Shown one piece after another: positions 1 through 6,193 of a DNA stretch of 7,199 nucleotides. Below the pieces are notes generated by a model that was not told the DNA's origin, did no database searches, and saw nothing but the letters and a program-made list of their open reading frames with translations. Source of the DNA: Bacillota bacterium (GTDB lineage Bacteria > Bacillota > Clostridia > Oscillospirales > QAMX01); NCBI GenBank assembly GCA_029778935.1, contig JAKPBM010000253.1, positions 1-7,199 on the forward strand, in the 5' to 3' direction. The position numbers and the translations under genes are program-made. The first letter of the stretch is position 1, and each line of letters starts with the position of its first letter.

Positions 1-1365
1 TCCGTCCCCCAGACGACCTTTCAGGACCTTATCGAGAAGTACACCGGCCGTCCGAGCACGGGCATGTACGAGCAGATCGAGTTCCTGCACAAGGAAAATC
101 CCCGGCCCGGCGACGAAGTGCGCCGCGCAGGCATCGCGATGAAGAGCAGTTTCTGGTTTTTGGAGTTTGCCAGAAAATTCTGCGAAGACTACGTCCCGCC
201 CTTTGTTGATATCTATTTTCAGGACAAACTGATTATCTCCGCCGCTTCGCTAAGGCGCATGTACCAGACGGAGTATGCCCACCTCTCCCCGGCCAAGCGG
301 CTGGAAGCCATCAAAGTGATGATTTTCCACCGTTTAGGCCCCACGGAAGAGGCCTTTAAGCGCGCTTTGAAGCAGGAGCTGGCCGCGTCCAGTTTCGACG
401 AATGGCAGCTTCGCGCAAGAACCCGCCGCGCATTTGAGGAGACCATGCTGCCCACCAACGAGCAGATCAAGCGCTGCGTGGAACTGGACATCCTGTCAGT
501 CTACCGGGCGCTGCTGTACGCCGCCGTGGAAGCCTGGCCCGGCGCGCCGGAGGACAAATCCGGCTTAAAGGCATCCATCGACGCGCTGGCCAAGGCCGAT
601 ACGCTCTGGTTTGAGGACGGCGTGGGCATGCTGCTGGTCGGCTGCCTGTTGGGCGCGGTGCCCAAGCCTTCGAAAGTCCACCACGTGGTGCTGGACGAGA
701 TACAGGACTTCAGCCCCGCCCAGCACGCCGTAATTGCCTACCTGTTCTCCGACAGCAAACTGACTCTGCTCGGCGACACGGGGCAGCTCATCAACCCCAA
801 CATCGGCATGTCCGACGGCGAGCAGATCCTCTCCATCTACGGCCGGCCCGACGGGTATCTGCACCTTCTGAACAAGAGCTACCGCAGCACCATCGAAATC
901 AACCAATTTGCCGCCAGGCTTCTCCCCGACAAGGCGGATATCCACTTTTTCGAGCGGCACGGCAAGCCCGTCGTCGAAAAAGTCTTCGCCACCGACCGGG
1001 AGATGCGCTTTTATATCGTCGACCAGCTGCGGCAGTGCGAAGGAAAGCCGGGCACGACCGCCGTTCTGACCCGCTCTTCCAAAGACGCCGAACGGCTGTA
1101 CCAGCAGCTGAAGCGGCACTTGCCGAACCTGAACCATTTAAGCGAGAAAAAGTCCAATTACCAGCCCGGCTTGTGGGTCGTCCCCGTTTCCCTTGCCAAG
1201 GGGCTGGAGTTTGACCGCGTGATTTTGGCCGACTGCCAAAAGTACCGGGCGGAAACGGACCGGGGACTTTTATATGTGGCCTGCACGCGGGCCATGCACG
1301 AGCTGACGCTCTGCTCCGTCGGCGAGCCTTCGCCGCTGCTGCAGGAAGCGCCGCCGGTCGAATGA
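1..1365 (+). CDS. helD: HelD-like superfamily 1 (UvrD/Rep-type) helicase, 3' part of gene
   Basis: The reading frame is open from the first base to the TGA at 1363-1365, so the gene starts upstream of the window. The first in-frame ATG, at 64, is internal and has no ribosome binding site. The visible part carries the C-terminal half of the SF1 motor. Numbered from that Met64, it has the Walker B motif DEIQD at 211-215, motif III GDTGQ at 237-241, motif IV SYRST at 272-276, motif V KGLEFD at 379-384, and motif VI YVACTRA at 404-410 with the arginine finger. Walker A and the N-terminal region are outside. The wording NKSYRST and SLAKGLEFD resembles HelD, the ATPase that in Gram-positive bacteria binds RNA polymerase and releases stalled or post-termination complexes. 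Walker B reads DEIQD rather than the usual DEAQD. The helicase superfamily is certain. HelD is likely, but UvrD/PcrA-like or another SF1 helicase cannot be excluded without the N-terminus. The stop codon lies within the ribosome binding site of mrnC, so the two genes are probably cotranscribed. Confidence 0.82.
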   Translation, partial: SVPQTTFQDLIEKYTGRPSTGMYEQIEFLHKENPRPGDEVRRAGIAMKSSFWFLEFARKFCEDYVPPFVDIYFQDKLIISAASLRRMYQTEYAHLSPAKRLEAIKVMIFHRLGPTEEAFKRALKQELAASSFDEWQLRARTRRAFEETMLPTNEQIKRCVELDILSVYRALLYAAVEAWPGAPEDKSGLKASIDALAKADTLWFEDGVGMLLVGCLLGAVPKPSKVHHVVLDEIQDFSPAQHAVIAYLFSDSKLTLLGDTGQLINPNIGMSDGEQILSIYGRPDGYLHLLNKSYRSTIEINQFAARLLPDKADIHFFERHGKPVVEKVFATDREMRFYIVDQLRQCEGKPGTTAVLTRSSKDAERLYQQLKRHLPNLNHLSEKKSNYQPGLWVVPVSLAKGLEFDRVILADCQKYRAETDRGLLYVACTRAMHELTLCSVGEPSPLLQEAPPVE

Positions 1366-1369
1366 GGTG
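1364..1369 (+). promoter_or_regulatory. Ribosome binding site deciding the mrnC start
   Basis: GAGGTG is an exact match to the complement of the 16S rRNA 3' end. It overlaps the helicase stop codon and stands 6 nt before the TTG at 1376. The competing GTG start at 1367 lies inside this site and has no Shine-Dalgarno sequence of its own upstream. Confidence 0.65.
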
Positions 1370-1375
1370 TTTGCT

Positions 1376-1813
1376 TTGCCGGAAATAACCCTTCCCCTTT
1401 CGGATGCCGCTTTGCGCCAGCAAAGCGCGCTGGCTTTGGCCTATATCGGCGACTGCGTTTATGAGCTTTTGGTGCGTACGGAACAGCTTTTGCAGGAACC
1501 CATGAAAATGTCCCAGCTGCACAGGCGCACCACGTCCCAGGTGAAAGCCACCGCCCAGGCGGAAGCCGCCCGGCGGGTGTTTCCCCTTCTGACCGAGGAG
1601 GAAAAGGCCGTGTTTCTCCGCGGGCGCAACACCAAGCTGCACCACCAGGCGCCCAAAGGCACCACCACGGCCGAATACTCCCAGGCCACGGCGCTGGAAG
1701 CGCTTTTTGGCTGGCTGTACCTTGCCGGCCGTCAGGAGCGGCTGCAGGAGCTGTTTTCCGCCTGCCGCGCAGCACCAATGGAAGCCGAACCGGCATCCAC
1801 GGCAAAACCTTAG
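1376..1813 (+). CDS. mrnC: Mini-ribonuclease III (MrnC)
   Basis: This is an RNase III-like endonuclease without a double-stranded-RNA-binding domain. In Bacillus subtilis the family matures the ends of 23S rRNA precursor. The protein of 145 residues has the usual family size. Visible landmarks are AYIGDCVYELLVR near residues 22-34, where the Asp belongs to the metal site, then a LHRRTT segment near 48-53, the RGRN motif near 82-85, and ALEALFGWLYL near 106-116, whose Glu is the second expected catalytic acid. The last ~20 residues are Ala/Pro-rich and look disordered. I chose the TTG at 1376 because a strong GAGGTG site precedes it by 6 nt. The GTG at 1367 in the same frame would add three residues but has no ribosome binding site. 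In many Bacillota mrnC follows cysS; here it follows a helicase gene, whose stop codon overlaps its ribosome binding site. A strong terminator begins 15 bp after the stop. Confidence 0.93.
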   Translation: MPEITLPLSDAALRQQSALALAYIGDCVYELLVRTEQLLQEPMKMSQLHRRTTSQVKATAQAEAARRVFPLLTEEEKAVFLRGRNTKLHHQAPKGTTTAEYSQATALEALFGWLYLAGRQERLQELFSACRAAPMEAEPASTAKP

Positions 1814-1828
1814 AATTTGTGCCTTTCC

Positions 1829-1863
1829 AAACGGCCGCCCTCTTTCGGGCGGCCGTTTCTTTT
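1829..1863 (+). terminator. Intrinsic terminator after mrnC
   Basis: The arms AAACGGCCGCCC (1829-1840) and GGGCGGCCGTTT (1847-1858) are perfect reverse complements. They give a 12-bp GC-rich stem with a 6-nt loop (1841-1846), followed by CTTTT. On the minus strand no T-tract follows the stem, so it acts for the + strand. It separates the helicase-mrnC unit from the next promoter. Confidence 0.93.
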
Positions 1864-1913
1864 ACAAGAATCCCTTAAAATCTTGCGGGAATGCTTTATT
1901 ATTTGTCAATATA

Positions 1914-1922
1914 TGGTATAAT
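1914..1922 (+). promoter_or_regulatory. Extended -10 promoter of the sialidase-fold/oxidoreductase unit
   Basis: TGGTATAAT combines a consensus -10 hexamer (TATAAT, 1917-1922) with the TGN extension of a sigma-A promoter. No good -35 hexamer is seen at 16-18 bp: the best is TTTATT at 1895-1900, while the better-looking TTGTCA at 1903-1908 is only 8 bp away. The surroundings are AT-rich, unlike the coding regions. Transcription would start near 1929, leaving a leader of about 70 nt before the ATG at 2001, in which I see no riboswitch-like fold. Confidence 0.75.
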
Positions 1923-1986
1923 AGAGGAAGATACACTTGTTCCGCTTTCGCAATAACCCTTTTTATGCGGAAAACTCATATCAAAA

Positions 1987-1992
1987 AAGGAG
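1987..1992 (+). promoter_or_regulatory. Ribosome binding site fixing the start at 2001
   Basis: AAGGAG lies 8 nt before the ATG at 2001. The same frame is open back to 1707, but that extension would run through the mrnC end, the terminator and the promoter, so it is not coding. Confidence 0.85.
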
Positions 1993-2000
1993 CAAAAGCG

Positions 2001-3029
2001 ATGCAGTGCAGGCATGTAACCGTATATGAAGAAGAGGGCAAGTTTGCAGGCTGGCCCGCCAACAACGGCATCTGGTGCTGGGGCAACGAAATCGTCGTCG
2101 GTTTCACCCAGGGCACGCTGGAGCCGAAAAAAGTGCCCGGACATAAGATGGATTTTGACAAACCGAGCTACAACCGGCAGTGCCGTTCCCTTGACGGCGG
2201 TTTGACCTGGACATATGAGCCTATCCCCGAAATGGCCACGGTGGACAAAAGCGCCATCCGGCCCTTTGAAGGCAAACTGAACTTTATGGACCCCGAAACC
2301 CAGATCCGCTTTGTGCCTATCGGCTTGCACGCCGGCGCCATCTCGCCGTTCTACTACTCGACGGACCGGTGCAAAACGTGGATTGGCCCCTTTGAAACGC
2401 CGTCCATGGGCCTGACCGGCATCGCAGGGCGCACGGAGATTCTGCCCCTTTCGGAAGACGAGGCGCTGTTCTTCTTCGCCTGCCCCAAGTCCGACGGGTA
2501 CGAAGGCCGCGCCGCCGTCGCCAAAATCTCCGAAGGCGGCCGGAAGTTTACGTTTCTTTCCTACATAGGCGACGAACCGCCCGGCTTTACGATTATGCCC
2601 GCGTCTTTCCGTCGGGAAAACGGCGACATCATCGCCATCATCCGCGAGGAAGACCGGTTCGACAACCCCAACAAGGGCGCCCGCCTGACCCAGTTTATCA
2701 GCCGTGACGAAGGCCGCACCTGGGAGTTTGACCAGTACGTCGACCAGCTCCGCCACTCCACCCCGCCGGCGCTGGCCAAATCCGCCGACGGAAGGCTGTA
2801 CCTCACCTACGGCTTCCGCGACAAGCCGGAAGGCGTTGCCGCCCGGGTTTCCGACGACGAAGGCAGAACGTGGAGCGACCGCGTCATGCTCCGCACCGAC
2901 GGCGGAAGCACCGACCTGGGCTACACCCGGCTTTGCGCCCTGCCCGACGGTTCCATGTTCACCGCCTACTACTACAACACCGACCACGACGGCGGCCGGT
3001 CCATCTTAGGCACCATCTTCAAACTGTAA
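2001..3029 (+). CDS. Sialidase-fold (Asp-box/BNR repeat) beta-propeller protein, cytoplasmic
   Basis: The 342-residue protein shows repeated Asp boxes (SxDxGxTW), the hallmark of the sialidase/BNR beta-propeller. Clear copies are SLDGGLTW at 63-70, SRDEGRTW at 234-241 and SDDEGRTW at 284-291. STDRCKTW at 120-127 has Cys for Gly, and SEGGRKF at 177-183 is decayed. Spacing fits a single propeller domain filling the whole chain. There is no signal peptide, membrane segment or attached carbohydrate-binding module, so it probably acts inside the cell, unlike secreted sialidases. The (F/Y)RIP motif expected near the N-terminus of true GH33 sialidases is absent; instead there is FAGWPANNGIWCWGNE at 15-30. 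I therefore call the fold, not sialidase activity. The substrate is unknown, perhaps an imported glycoside or sugar acid. It starts the unit behind its own promoter, and the next gene, 20 bp downstream, is a sugar-type oxidoreductase. Automated pipelines would probably name it exo-alpha-sialidase. Confidence 0.85.
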   Translation: MQCRHVTVYEEEGKFAGWPANNGIWCWGNEIVVGFTQGTLEPKKVPGHKMDFDKPSYNRQCRSLDGGLTWTYEPIPEMATVDKSAIRPFEGKLNFMDPETQIRFVPIGLHAGAISPFYYSTDRCKTWIGPFETPSMGLTGIAGRTEILPLSEDEALFFFACPKSDGYEGRAAVAKISEGGRKFTFLSYIGDEPPGFTIMPASFRRENGDIIAIIREEDRFDNPNKGARLTQFISRDEGRTWEFDQYVDQLRHSTPPALAKSADGRLYLTYGFRDKPEGVAARVSDDEGRTWSDRVMLRTDGGSTDLGYTRLCALPDGSMFTAYYYNTDHDGGRSILGTIFKL

Positions 3030-3034
3030 TTTCC

Positions 3035-3040
3035 GAAAGG
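3035..3040 (+). promoter_or_regulatory. Ribosome binding site deciding the oxidoreductase start
   Basis: GAAAGG ends directly against the ATG at 3041, which leaves no spacer for that codon. It is 9 nt from the in-frame GTG at 3050, a normal distance. This favours GTG as the start. Confidence 0.6.
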
Positions 3041-3049
3041 ATGGTTTTC

Positions 3050-4150
3050 GTGAAGGAATACGGCGTCGGCATCATCGGCATGGGATTCATGGGAAAAACC
3101 CACGCCTTCGCCCATACTACCCTTCCTTTCTTCTACACCGGCTGCGGGTTTAAAACGAAACTCGTCGCCGCCTGCAACCGCTCCCTGCCCAAGGCGGAAG
3201 CGGCCGTTTCCGACTACGGCTTTTCCTACGCTACCACCAACGAGGACGACGTGTTCTCCGACCCCAACGTGCACCTTGTGCACATCTGCACGCCCAACGC
3301 CGCCCATTACAGCCAGGTAAAGAAGGCGCTGCTGGCCGGCAAACACGTCTACTGCGACAAGCCCTTTACGGTGACTGCCGCGGAAGCGGAAGAACTGGCG
3401 CAACTGGCCAGAAAACAGGGCGTTGTGGGGCAGATTTGCTTCCACATCCGCTTCTTCCCTGCCATACTAACGGCCAAACGGATGATTTCCGAAGGCGCAT
3501 TGGGCGATTTGCACTGTTTCCGAGTGAAGTTCCTGCACGCAAGCTCCATTAACCCGGATAAGCCCATGTCGTGGCGGTATGAGGAAAACGGCGGCGTGCT
3601 GCTGGATTTGGGTTCCCATGCGCTGGATCTTCTGTATTACCTTGCGGGCGAGTTTTCCTCCGTCTACGCCAAAAGCCGCATTCTGCACCCCTTCCGAAAG
3701 AACGCCGCCGGCGAAACGGTACCCGTGCTGGTGGAAGACCATATTAACATGCTGCTGACCCACAAATCCGGCGCTGTCGGCACCGTGGAAGCAACGAAAA
3801 TCGCCACCGGCTCAAACGACGAGCTGGAAATCGATCTGCACGGAAGCAAAGGCGCGTTCAAATTCTCCCTTTCCAACCCCAATATCCTGTACTACTACAA
3901 CCAGAACGAGGGGCAAGGGTTCAAAGCCATCGCCTGCAACGGCCGGTTCGACCCGCCGGGCGGTGCTTTCCCGCCGCCGGTGAACACCGTCGGCTGGCTC
4001 CGCGCCCACTGCCACAGCGTGTACTCCTTTGTGGAGAACGTCCATCTGGGCAAAGCCCCTTCCCCTTCCTTCGACGAAGGCGCCTATGTGCAGCGGCTGA
4101 TGGAGGCCGCCGCCGAAAGCGCCAAAACAGGCAGAGAGGTTTCGCTGTAA
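3050..4150 (+). CDS. Gfo/Idh/MocA-family NAD(P)-dependent oxidoreductase
   Basis: This is a 366-residue cytoplasmic dehydrogenase of the family that includes glucose-fructose oxidoreductase and inositol 2-dehydrogenase. These enzymes oxidise or reduce a sugar or cyclitol hydroxyl with a nicotinamide cofactor. The N-terminal Rossmann domain has GMGFMG at 10-15, THICTPNAAH-like text at 77-86 (VHICTPNAAH) and the family motif as DKP at 103-105, where EKP is commonest; its Lys is a catalytic residue. The C-terminal alpha/beta domain has GGVLLDLGSHALD at 181-193, supplying the usual Asp186 and His190 of the active site. Length is typical. The GTG at 3050 is preferred to the ATG at 3041 because of ribosome binding site spacing, and it gives the usual short lead before the Rossmann strand. 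It lies 20 bp behind the Asp-box protein gene and is probably cotranscribed with it, which suggests consecutive steps on one carbohydrate. The substrate cannot be read from the sequence. Confidence 0.93.
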   Translation: MKEYGVGIIGMGFMGKTHAFAHTTLPFFYTGCGFKTKLVAACNRSLPKAEAAVSDYGFSYATTNEDDVFSDPNVHLVHICTPNAAHYSQVKKALLAGKHVYCDKPFTVTAAEAEELAQLARKQGVVGQICFHIRFFPAILTAKRMISEGALGDLHCFRVKFLHASSINPDKPMSWRYEENGGVLLDLGSHALDLLYYLAGEFSSVYAKSRILHPFRKNAAGETVPVLVEDHINMLLTHKSGAVGTVEATKIATGSNDELEIDLHGSKGAFKFSLSNPNILYYYNQNEGQGFKAIACNGRFDPPGGAFPPPVNTVGWLRAHCHSVYSFVENVHLGKAPSPSFDEGAYVQRLMEAAAESAKTGREVSL

Positions 4151-4208
4151 TATGCCTTCCTGTTACGGCAAATGATAGATAAAAGCATAACACGAACGGA
4201 GATGCCTT

Positions 4209-6191
4209 ATGAGCAAGAAGACCTTCTATATTACCACACCTATCTACTATCCCTCCGACAAACTCCATATCGGCCACACCTACTGTACCGTCGCCGCCGA
4301 CGCCATGGCCCGCTACAAAAGGCAGCAGGGCTTTGACGTCATGTTCCTGACGGGTACCGACGAGCACGGCTTAAAAATCGAGCAGAAGGCCAAAGCCGCC
4401 GGCACGACGCCCAAGCAGTTTGTCGACAACATCGTCATCGGACCCAACGGCATTTTAGACCTTTGGAAGCTGATGAACGTCTCCTACGACCGCTTCATCC
4501 GCACCACCGACGATTACCACATAGAAAGCGTCCAGAAGATCTTCAAAACCCTCTACGAAAAGGGCGAAATCTACAAGTCCGTCTACCGCGGCAAGTACTG
4601 CACGCCCTGCGAAAGCTTCTGGACCGACAGCCAGCTCGTCGACGGCAAGTGCCCCGACTGCGGCCGGGACGTTATCGACGCCGAGGAGGAAGCCTACTTC
4701 TTCCGCCTTTCCAAGTACACCGACCGGATTATCAAGCTCTACGAGGAAAACCCCTCCTTTTTGGAGCCGGAATCCCGCCGGAACGAGATGATTAACAATT
4801 TCCTTAAGCCCGGCCTGGAGGACCTCTGTGTCTCCCGCACGAGCTTTAAGTGGGGCATTCCTGTCGATTTCGACCCGAACCACGTGGTCTACGTCTGGAT
4901 CGACGCTCTGTCCAACTATATCACGGCTTTGGGCTATCTAAACGGCAAGTACGAGGACTTCGAGCGCTACTGGCCTGCCGACGTGCACTTTGTGGGCAAG
5001 GAAATCGTCCGCTTCCACGCCATCATCTGGCCCAGCCTCTTAATGGCGCTGGACCTCCCCCTGCCCAAACAGATTTTCGGCCACGGCTGGCTGCTGTTCG
5101 ACGGCGGCAAAATGAGCAAGAGCCGCGGCAACGTCGTCGACCCGGCCATTCTGGTGGACCGGTACGGCGTGGACGCTTTGCGCTACTTCCTGCTGCGGGA
5201 GTTCCCCTTCGGTACCGACGGCAATTTCTCCAACGAGCTGCTCATTAACCGCATCAACTCCGACCTGGCAAACGACCTGGGCAACCTGGTTTCCCGCACG
5301 GGTGCTATGGCGGAGAAGTATTTCGGCGGCACGCTGCCTGCTGAGCGCGAGGAAGGCGATGTGGACAAGGAACTGCTCGACATGGTCGCCGCTCTGCCCG
5401 CCGTTTTCTGCGACTACATGGAGAAGTACGCCTTCCAGTCGGCGCTGCAGGAAGTGTTCAAAGTCATCTCCCGCGCCAACAAGTATATCGACCAGACCAT
5501 GCCCTGGGCGCTGTTTAAGGACGATTCGAAGAAAGCCCGTCTTGCATCGGTGCTTTACAACCTGCTGGAGACCATCCGTGTCTGCTCTATCCTTCTGTGG
5601 CCGGTCATGCCCGAAACCAGCGAGAAAATCTGGAAACTCATCGGCGCTTCCGGCGAGCAGACCACGTCTGAATCGGCCAAAGTGTGGGGCGTTCTGCCAG
5701 CCGATGTGACGGTGAGCAAGGGCGACGTCCTCTTCCCGCGTCTGGACGTGGAAAAGGAACTGGCCGCCCTGCTGGACGCCAAGGCCACGGCCGAAGCTGC
5801 TTCGCAGGAGCAGCCGCAGGCACCCGCCGAAGCCAAGGAAGCCAAAAAGGAAAAGCCCGCCCCGGCGGAGCAGATTACCATCGACGAATTTGCCAAAGTG
5901 GAGATGAAAGTGGGCAAGGTGCTCGTCTGCGAACGGGTGCCCAAGTCCAGCAAACTCCTCCGCTTTGAGCTGGATATGGGCGACCACACGCGGCAGGTGC
6001 TGTCCGGCATTGCCAAATGGTATGAGCCGGAGAAGCTGGTGGGCCGCCATGTGGTGGTAGTTTCGAACCTGAAGCCGGTCAAGATGATGGGCCTGGAAAG
6101 CAACGGCATGATCGTCTCCTCCGTGGGCGACGACGACGTGCCCCACCTGCTCTTTGCCGACGACGCCGCGCCGGGCGCCAAACTGTGCTAG
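4209..6191 (+). CDS. metG: Methionine--tRNA ligase with C-terminal tRNA-binding domain
   Basis: It charges tRNA-Met with methionine using ATP in the cytoplasm, serving both initiation and elongation. The 660-residue class I synthetase has the HIGH motif at 20-23 (LHIGHTY), a zinc knuckle CTPC at 131-134 with CPDC at 148-151, and KMSKS at 301-305. An anticodon-binding helical domain follows, with WALFKDD near 438-444. An Ala/Glu/Lys/Pro-rich linker (about 525-555) then leads to an EMAPII/Trbp111-type OB-fold tRNA-binding domain (about 557-660), which in related enzymes supports dimerisation and tRNA affinity. Its length matches Bacillota enzymes with this appendage. The ATG at 4209 has GGAG at 4198-4201, 7 nt upstream. 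The 58-bp gap to the preceding oxidoreductase gene shows no terminator and no convincing promoter, and is too short for a T-box leader, so read-through from upstream is possible. tatD follows 2 bp after the stop. Confidence 0.98.
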   Translation: MSKKTFYITTPIYYPSDKLHIGHTYCTVAADAMARYKRQQGFDVMFLTGTDEHGLKIEQKAKAAGTTPKQFVDNIVIGPNGILDLWKLMNVSYDRFIRTTDDYHIESVQKIFKTLYEKGEIYKSVYRGKYCTPCESFWTDSQLVDGKCPDCGRDVIDAEEEAYFFRLSKYTDRIIKLYEENPSFLEPESRRNEMINNFLKPGLEDLCVSRTSFKWGIPVDFDPNHVVYVWIDALSNYITALGYLNGKYEDFERYWPADVHFVGKEIVRFHAIIWPSLLMALDLPLPKQIFGHGWLLFDGGKMSKSRGNVVDPAILVDRYGVDALRYFLLREFPFGTDGNFSNELLINRINSDLANDLGNLVSRTGAMAEKYFGGTLPAEREEGDVDKELLDMVAALPAVFCDYMEKYAFQSALQEVFKVISRANKYIDQTMPWALFKDDSKKARLASVLYNLLETIRVCSILLWPVMPETSEKIWKLIGASGEQTTSESAKVWGVLPADVTVSKGDVLFPRLDVEKELAALLDAKATAEAASQEQPQAPAEAKEAKKEKPAPAEQITIDEFAKVEMKVGKVLVCERVPKSSKLLRFELDMGDHTRQVLSGIAKWYEPEKLVGRHVVVVSNLKPVKMMGLESNGMIVSSVGDDDVPHLLFADDAAPGAKLC

Positions 6192-6193
6192 CC

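Noticed and set aside
1865..1885. Inverted repeat CAAGA-N11-TCTTG upstream of the promoter, as a possible operator
   Set aside because: Only 5 bp per arm, with mismatches on both sides; a match this short is readily found by chance and no second copy is seen near the right-edge promoter.
1707..2000. Upstream extension of the Asp-box protein frame
   Set aside because: It crosses the end of mrnC, a perfect terminator and a promoter. AAGGAG before 2001 sets the real start.
2870..3049. Upstream extension of the oxidoreductase frame into the Asp-box gene
   Set aside because: The extra residues are Arg/His/Pro-rich out-of-frame translation of the preceding gene, and a well-spaced ribosome binding site points to 3050.
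4157..4191. Possible metG promoter with TTACGG and CATAAC spaced 17 bp
   Set aside because: The -35 matches consensus at only two of six positions, and transcription would start almost at the ribosome binding site.
5780..5875. Ala/Glu/Lys/Pro-rich stretch in metG as a possible repeat or frameshift
   Set aside because: The frame is intact and this is the normal flexible linker before the C-terminal tRNA-binding domain.
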